Shown: piece by piece, positions 58,583 through 64,000 of the stretch
Layout of the letters: the number at the start of each line of letters is the position of its first letter
How positions within the stretch are numbered: the stretch's first letter is position 1
Assembly (NCBI GenBank): GCA_003260075.1
Contig: QLIY01000094.1
Span: forward strand, 63,331-127,330
Direction of reading: 5' to 3'
Origin: Phallusia mammillata
Taxonomy: Eukaryota; Chordata; Ascidiacea; Phlebobranchia; Ascidiidae
DNA: 64,000 bases
Notes under the pieces: model-generated
The model's database searches: none
The model's input: only the letters and a program-made list of their open reading frames with translations
What the model was told of the DNA's origin: nothing
Translations under genes and position numbers: made by a program

Positions 58583-59115
58583 CAGGGGTGTGCAACCCGC
58601 GGGCCATAATCCGGCCCGCCAGGTCGTTTAGTGTGGCCCTCGAAAACACTCTGATTCAGAGCGAGTAAAAATGCACAATTAAGCAAAAAATCTCCGCTAG
58701 TTTTCGGTAAATCTCCTAAGTTGCAATACGTAACAAGAATAAGCTAAACCAGCGCATTTTACTTAATTCACCCAGACCAATGGTCTTCTGTTCGCACTAG
58801 GTGCTTGTTGCATATCGATACCGAATGTGACGTAATATACCTCTATGTCTAGTAAACAATTACTTTGTTGTGAAAGGCAGTGTTGCGACGAAACTTACTT
58901 GCACCTAACATTTTAAATNATTGATTTTAAACGCAAAATAAAACAAAACGCAGGGGTGTGGAAATAGTATCGACATGATATATTATAATGCAAGCCGCAC
59001 CAACAGTAGGGTAAAAAAACGTGTAAATACGGTACATGAAAAAATTGTGTGGCCCTTGCTTGCTGTCCGAAATTGATAATATGGCCCACCGACGAAAAAG
59101 GTTGCACACCCCCTG
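58583..59115 (-). mobile_element. hAT-like element, GGTGTGCAACC family (533 bp)
   Basis: Ends CAGGGGTGTGCAACC and GGTTGCACACCCCCTG, with flanks GTTTACAT (58575-58582) and GTGTACAT (59116-59123). It is the reverse-oriented relative of 35294-35809. An N at 58919 lies inside. Confidence 0.8.
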
Positions 59116-59326
59116 GTGTACATAAACGATGCAAGGTTCCCAGTAACGAACATATATATGTTTACGGTCCTTCGAACGAACAATTGTTTTGGGTAGTGTA
59201 TGTCCAGTTGCAGGTTGAGAAAAATTGAAAGGTCATGGAATATACATGGCAACAACACTAAATTTATATGTGTACAGTTGTTTACTTGGGTAAATGTACT
59301 TATTTGTGAACACCTTTTCAGGCACC

Positions 59327-61324
59327 ATGTCAAAACTGCTTAGCAGGCTTCCGTATTTAATGTGTTGCTTCCAGCTGCTTTTGCCAATTGTGAAGGGAAA
59401 CGGTAAGAAAGTCACCATTTAAAAAAAATGGTCCTTGTCTTAGCACCTTAATAAACACCTCCTTTTACGTTTTTCAGTGTTTATGGAAAAGCATACAGCA
59501 AGTCAATTCCTAAAACGAAGTAAACGTTTCTTCCATGAAATCCTAAACTTTGAAATCAATTTGGATGAGCTATGCGGTAAAGACTGGGAGGAAGAGTGTA
59601 TTGAAGCACAATGTGACAAGGAAGAAGTTTCCGAGACGTTCGAAATGGAATCAACGGCGGTAACTTTAAAACAATACCCTATTTAGACAGGTCTAAACTT
59701 CTGCTTTTGTAAACATTTATGGGTGCCGGCACGTAAAGACAAGAGGACTTGTATTTGATATCGTAAGTATGTGTCAAAAATTACGCCTCTTGCAAAATGT
59801 TATGTCGGCGCACATATAGATATTTGTACAGTAACAATTGAAAAAATATAAATTAGTTTAGGGCTGGTTACTAAGTTTATAAGTAGGGCTTGTTTTTACT
59901 ATTGTTGTAAAACCTCACACCAACCCTATAAGCCCTATCGTTAGGATTTTTTACATATTTTTGCTCTTAAATGTTCTTTAATGCTTTCTCGTGCTCCTTC
60001 GGTATTTAGTTAACCTTGTCTGTTTTGAGTTCTTGTGTTAGAAGCTCTGCCGGTTAGTGAACCCTAACTTAAAAAGGTTCGAAAAGACGGGTCAAAACGA
60101 CAATACCGGATTTGAGGCGATCTGTTATAACTGTGCATTATTTTGCAGGAAACCCGTTACAACCAACTAATAGGTAAGTTGTTTCGGTTTTGTTTTGGGT
60201 AAAGAAATTCCCCTGGTACTTCACTGTAAAACAAACTTACAAACATTTACATACTATCAGCTACCTAAATGGTCTGGCAGACTTTTTAAATATGTTCTCA
60301 AATGTGCAGTCTCTAAAATTGGTTTCACAGTAAAACGTAGGTCAAACAAAAAGAAAATTAACCTTAAAATATTTTTTCAAGTGTTGCTCACACATTTTGG
60401 ATCAATTGGTAGTTTAAAATCATATCAATTAATTATAAAAACTATATTAAACAGATCAGTGCAGATATCTCAATAGCTGCTACGGTCGGGGTACACAGCG
60501 TTGTGAAAATAGTTACAATCAACATACATGCTATTGCAACACCGCTTTTACTGGAACTAAATGTGACACAGGCAAGTAAAAAACGTCGGAAAATTCGTTA
60601 CTACGGTTTTTGTTGTTTGGGATGTTTGGGATCACGAATGCGTTAAAACAAAATATGTCTTTGTTAAAACGCTATAGACCAGTGGTTCTCAAACTTGTTC
60701 ATGTTTTTCTAAAACGATCCCTTTGTCACGCAATTTATCAAGGACTCGCTGTAATTTAGCTGAAATGTGTATTATAGCCAAACGCAAGTTGATTTGTGGA
60801 ATTTTAGGTATAGTTATGCAAAATGACGCATAACAATGTTCAGAAAACACTTTATACTGTGTACAAAAGTGCTAGTTTTTGTATTGCAGACGTAAACGAG
60901 TGCTCGTGGGTAAACTGTGGCCACGGAACTTGCCAGAATACAGTTGGATCTTATTACTGTTCGTGTAACAGCGGCTGGACAGGGTCTACTTGTGGTGACG
61001 GCAAGTTTTAATACTAAAAAGAATTATTTTCGTACTTCTTAATGTTCGAATGATTACCAAGAATAACTGTGTTGCTTTGATTCGCAACTTTGACATAAAA
61101 GGTTTTTGGCAACCGCATAATTCACAAATGCTTACAGACTATGATGAGTGTCGCTACAAAAGCAACTGTCTCAATGGATATTGCACCAACAGACCTGGAA
61201 CGTACATATGTAGATGCAAAAACGGATGGAAGGGAACAAGATGTGAACAAGGTGACAAAAAGGACCAACTTTCAAAAAACAGATTCTTTGGATAGCTTAG
61301 TATTCAACCTTTTGGGCGTTTTTT

Positions 61325-61412
<88 letters not shown>

Positions 61413-61969
61413 CCTTGCGCCTGATGGCCGACGTGTTTACAGTTGTCCATACTCATTTCATCCACTGGTTTCATAGTATCACAAATAAATCCAGCCAAAA
61501 ATGCAGTAAACCTGCAAAAGCTATGCAACAGCAAACAAAGTTGGTTTTGAAAGCAAAGCAAGCGACATTTTTAAAACGTATTAAATTCAACCTGCTGATT
61601 TTTATCAGTTGAAATCGGCCCTGAAGCATTCATATAGAGACCAGCGATCACGCCATACTCATAGATAAATCGTAGTAAGTCATGTCTGTGAAAGGCGTCA
61701 TACCAAAACAAGCTAGAATCATTCCCATATGGCAAGGCGTAAAATCTAGCCTGTGGTGGATTCAAACCTGTTAAACTTATTCGAGTTAATTACCGTCTTT
61801 TTATTGCAGATATAAACGAGTGTGTCTTCAACCGGTGTCAAAACGGCGCACAATGTGTAAACAACCAGGGGTCCTATCAGTGCATCTGTAATTCTGGCTG
61901 GACAGGACCAAATTGTGAACACGGTGGGCATGGTCGCAAGCTAGCTGAAAAACTAAATAAACACATAAA

Positions 61970-62052
<83 letters not shown>

Positions 62053-62177
62053 CTTTTGCACAGATACAAACGAATGCGAGAATCAAGTATGCAAGAACGG
62101 CGCAAATTGCACTAATACAAGAGGCTCGTTTTCATGTGATTGCACCCCAGGTTGGACTGGAAAACAATGTGACGTTG
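59327..62177 (+). CDS. Secreted Gla-EGF protein with enlarged Gla domain (3' end not found)
   Basis: Exons: 59327-59402 signal peptide ([20 protein letters not shown]); 59478-59659 propeptide [17 protein letters not shown] plus Gla; 60149-60173 (25 nt, ETRYNQLIG); 60455-60571 EGF1; 60890-61000, 61138-61251, 61810-61923 and 62064-62177, calcium-binding EGFs (DVNEC, DYDEC, DINEC, DTNEC). Phases are consistent throughout. The mature N terminus, [18 protein letters not shown] then [11 protein letters not shown], is about 8 residues longer than usual before the disulfide loop and carries an extra Cys. The donors after EGF1 and EGF2 are GC (GCAAGT). Introns after EGF3 and EGF4 contain G runs of 85 and 83 nt. 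No stop or terminal exon was identified after 62177, where an inverted duplication begins. Confidence 0.75.
60680..60840 (+). mobile_element. Truncated hAT element in an intron
   Basis: It starts CAGTGGTTCTCAAACTTG after CTATAGAC and follows the 9969-10387 element to about AAATGACGCATAACAAT, where similarity stops. No right end. Confidence 0.55.
61327..61411. repeat. Poly-G tract of 85 nt
   Basis: It lies in the intron between EGF exons 61138-61251 and 61810-61923. Reading frames of poly-Gly or poly-Pro across it are artefacts. Confidence 0.9.
61970..62052. repeat. Poly-G tract of 83 nt
   Basis: It ends 11 nt before the acceptor of the EGF exon at 62064, where a pyrimidine tract would be expected. 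Confidence 0.9.
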
Positions 62178-62284
62178 GTATGATAAAAGCGTGATCCTAA
62201 AACTTGTCATAACCCGCAAAAATGTTTTTCGTTCGAACAAAAACTGAATACGACCCACCAACCACAATGGGTTAAAAACCTATA

Positions 62285-63260
62285 GGATGTAACTTTGGGG
62301 TTCGACCAAAGGGTGAAGAATATCGTAGGGGTTGGGACGTTATAAAAAGGTTAAGAACCACTGGGCTATAGGTTGTGGTTTCTAATCCTGTCTTGGTCAA
62401 TGTCATTTTCCTGAGCAAGAAAATTAGGCGACATTGCTGCAAACGAGTGACATCAGTTGATCAGAAACAAAATAAAAGCCATCACACAAAAGTACTTCAA
62501 AAGTACAATTTTAGGACGCCTTTCCAAGCTTTTCTAAGTTTATCATATAACTGAATATACAGTACACCTCTGTAAGCGCTTACCTGTATTGACTGCCACG
62601 TCAGTTGACAAGTGGTGTTTCAACATAGTCTAGTATCATGTTCCTGCTGATTTTTAAATCCAAATCCAAAAAGCAATGTTGTCCACGGAAGTTACAACAA
62701 CGATATCCAGTTGTTCAAACATCATCAACACCATGCAGCATATAAACAATCCCGGAAACGAGCACTTGCCGAAAGCCATACACAAAAATCGACAACAACT
62801 AAATAAGGTTAAAAGTATAAAGTCGCAAACTTCCTTTAACCAATGAACTTACCTAAGCCCAGATAAAAGGTCCAGTTCGAAAACACTTCCGCATTCAAAA
62901 ATTGACTATTCAATGCTTTGTTATCGCAAGACTAAAATGTACACGCCACAATCATTGATTTTATTCTCAAGAATCCAGGGGGGGGGGATATTCAGTTATA
63001 TGACAAACTTAGAAAAGCTTGGAAAGGCGTACTAAAATTGTACTTTTGAAGTACTTTTGTGTGATGGCTTTTATTTTGTTTCTAATCAACTGTTGTCACT
63101 CGTTTGCAGCAATGTCGCCTAATTTTCTTGCTCAGGAAAATGACATTGACCAAGACAGGATTAGAAACCACAACCTATAGCCCAGTGGTTCTTAACCTTT
63201 TTATAACGTCCCAACCCCTACGATATTCTTCACCCTTTGGTCGAACCCCAAAGTTACATC
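62285..63260. repeat. Inverted duplication bounded by G runs
   Basis: 62285-62560 and the complement of 62988-63260 match closely, for example AAAAGCCATCACACAAAAGT at 62476 and its complement near 63079. The right arm is bounded by G10 (62978-62987) and G12 (63261-63272). About 420 nt lie between the arms. No gene is seen. Confidence 0.75.
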
Positions 63261-63413
63261 GGGGGGGGGGGGCTAACTCCAAACTTTCCAAAAAAACTGT
63301 ACATGGACTCACAGATATCTCAAAGATCAAAATATTTGGTAAACTGGCAGTACTTACAGATTGCAAGTTGTACGTCTGAATGGTTTCTGCACGTTACGCC
63401 AACAGTTGATTAG

Positions 63414-63620
63414 ATGCATTGCAACACCCAGCAAAGTGGTTCCTTCTACCGCATTCCAAGCCATCGCCGTCCCCAGGCAAGACACGGTCTGACGTCATGT
63501 CGCAACGCGCAGGGGGGGGGGTTGCATTGCACCACCCAGCAAAGTGGTTCCTTCTACTGCATTCCAAGTCTTCGCCGTCCCCAGGCAAGACACGGTCTGA
63601 CGTCATGTCGCAACGCGCAG
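63414..63620. repeat. Tandem duplication around a G10 joint
   Basis: About 98 nt from GTTGCATTGC / GATGCATTGC through GTCGCAACGCGCAG occur at 63414-63511 and again at 63522-63620, separated by G10 (63512-63521). The remaining sequence to 64000 has no supported gene. Confidence 0.8.
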
Positions 63621-64000
63621 AAACTGCCAACTTGAGGCGCCGTTGATTGGTTGCGACGTCATTCGTGTTGAACAGCATCCAAATTAAAAGCTTCATGAAT
63701 AGGTGGATCAAAACATTGTCATTTGAGACTCTTGCTGTTTCATTTTTCACAACATTTTGGGTAGTTTCTTCTTCTTCCAGTAGTTTCTTTTTAATTCTTT
63801 AATTACACCTAATAACAATACTAATTTTTACACGTTAGTGGGTCACAAAGCTCTCCAATTGCACATATTTTAGACAGCTTTTGACAGGTTTTTAAAACAT
63901 CTTATCTTTGATAATAGTCCAGGTTTCTAGAAAAATACCTGTATTGCTCGAATGCTATGTTTTTTCTCGGACACATTGTTCTCAGAATGCTTTAACCACA

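Noticed and set aside
33000-62177. A trypsin-like protease domain, which would make these clotting-factor genes
   Set aside because: No exon with His, Asp or GDSGGP-type protease motifs follows any Gla-EGF array. The proteins end in EGF domains or short tails where the end is visible.
1-64000. CRISPR arrays, tRNA or rRNA genes, bacterial operons
   Set aside because: No regularly spaced direct repeats, no convincing tRNA cloverleaf and no rRNA-like sequence were seen. The window is eukaryotic with spliced genes.

Overview
The window is eukaryotic, AT-rich and intron-rich, with GT-AG (and a few GC-AG) introns. Its coding content is almost entirely secreted vitamin-K-dependent (Gla-domain) proteins that carry EGF-like domains and no protease domain. 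That family profile, together with signs of very high heterozygosity in the assembly, points to a tunicate (ascidian, Ciona-like). This is an inference; no marker in the window fixes the species. Every gene found has the vertebrate Gla-gene exon plan: a signal-peptide exon (about 67 or 76 nt), a propeptide-plus-Gla exon, usually an exactly 25-nt aromatic-stack exon, then one EGF per phase-1 exon. LAYOUT. 1-3770: a leftover 3' flank of another copy, transposon debris, and the 5' flank of the first gene. 3869-9328 (+): Gla-EGF gene 1, with duplicated exons caused by assembly joints. 9330-16850: transposon-rich DNA (hAT elements, a pogo-type transposase tail) and an orphan promoter copy. 17428-19485 (+): a headless, decayed EGF pseudogene. 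21498-22673 (-): a second Gla-EGF pseudogene, with a frameshift, a chimeric exon and a lost acceptor. 26073-29227 (-): an intact-looking Gla-EGF gene. The four copies up to here form a segmental duplication whose two arms face each other around 20-21 kb. 33000-38518 (+): a complete Gla protein with six EGF domains and an acidic tail. 42753-47840 (+): a Gla-EGF protein whose Gla domain is shortened. 48708-49141, 50927-51445, 52502-53502 and 56267-56794 (all +): four tiny genes with a signal peptide, a perfect or near-perfect gamma-carboxylation propeptide, a dibasic site and a very short Glu-rich mature peptide. 59327-62177 (+): another Gla-EGF gene with an enlarged Gla domain and two GC-AG introns; its 3' end is not found. 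HOW THEY FIT. The propeptide (Phe at -16, Ala at -10, Leu at -6 and basic residues at -2/-1) should recruit the gamma-glutamyl carboxylase in the ER. The larger products look like calcium-dependent extracellular adaptors (Gla plus calcium-binding EGFs with Asn/Asp beta-hydroxylation motifs). The mini-genes look like an evolutionary series in which the EGF exons, then the N-terminal omega loop, then the Gla disulfide were lost, leaving secreted Gla micropeptides. These are the best candidate for a previously undescribed system here. ASSEMBLY CAUTION. About twenty G or C homopolymers, most of exactly 10-12 nt, and six single N characters sit at joints. Most of these joints are flanked by near-identical copies of the same sequence. 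They look like unmerged allelic contig ends, so exon counts near them should not be taken literally.
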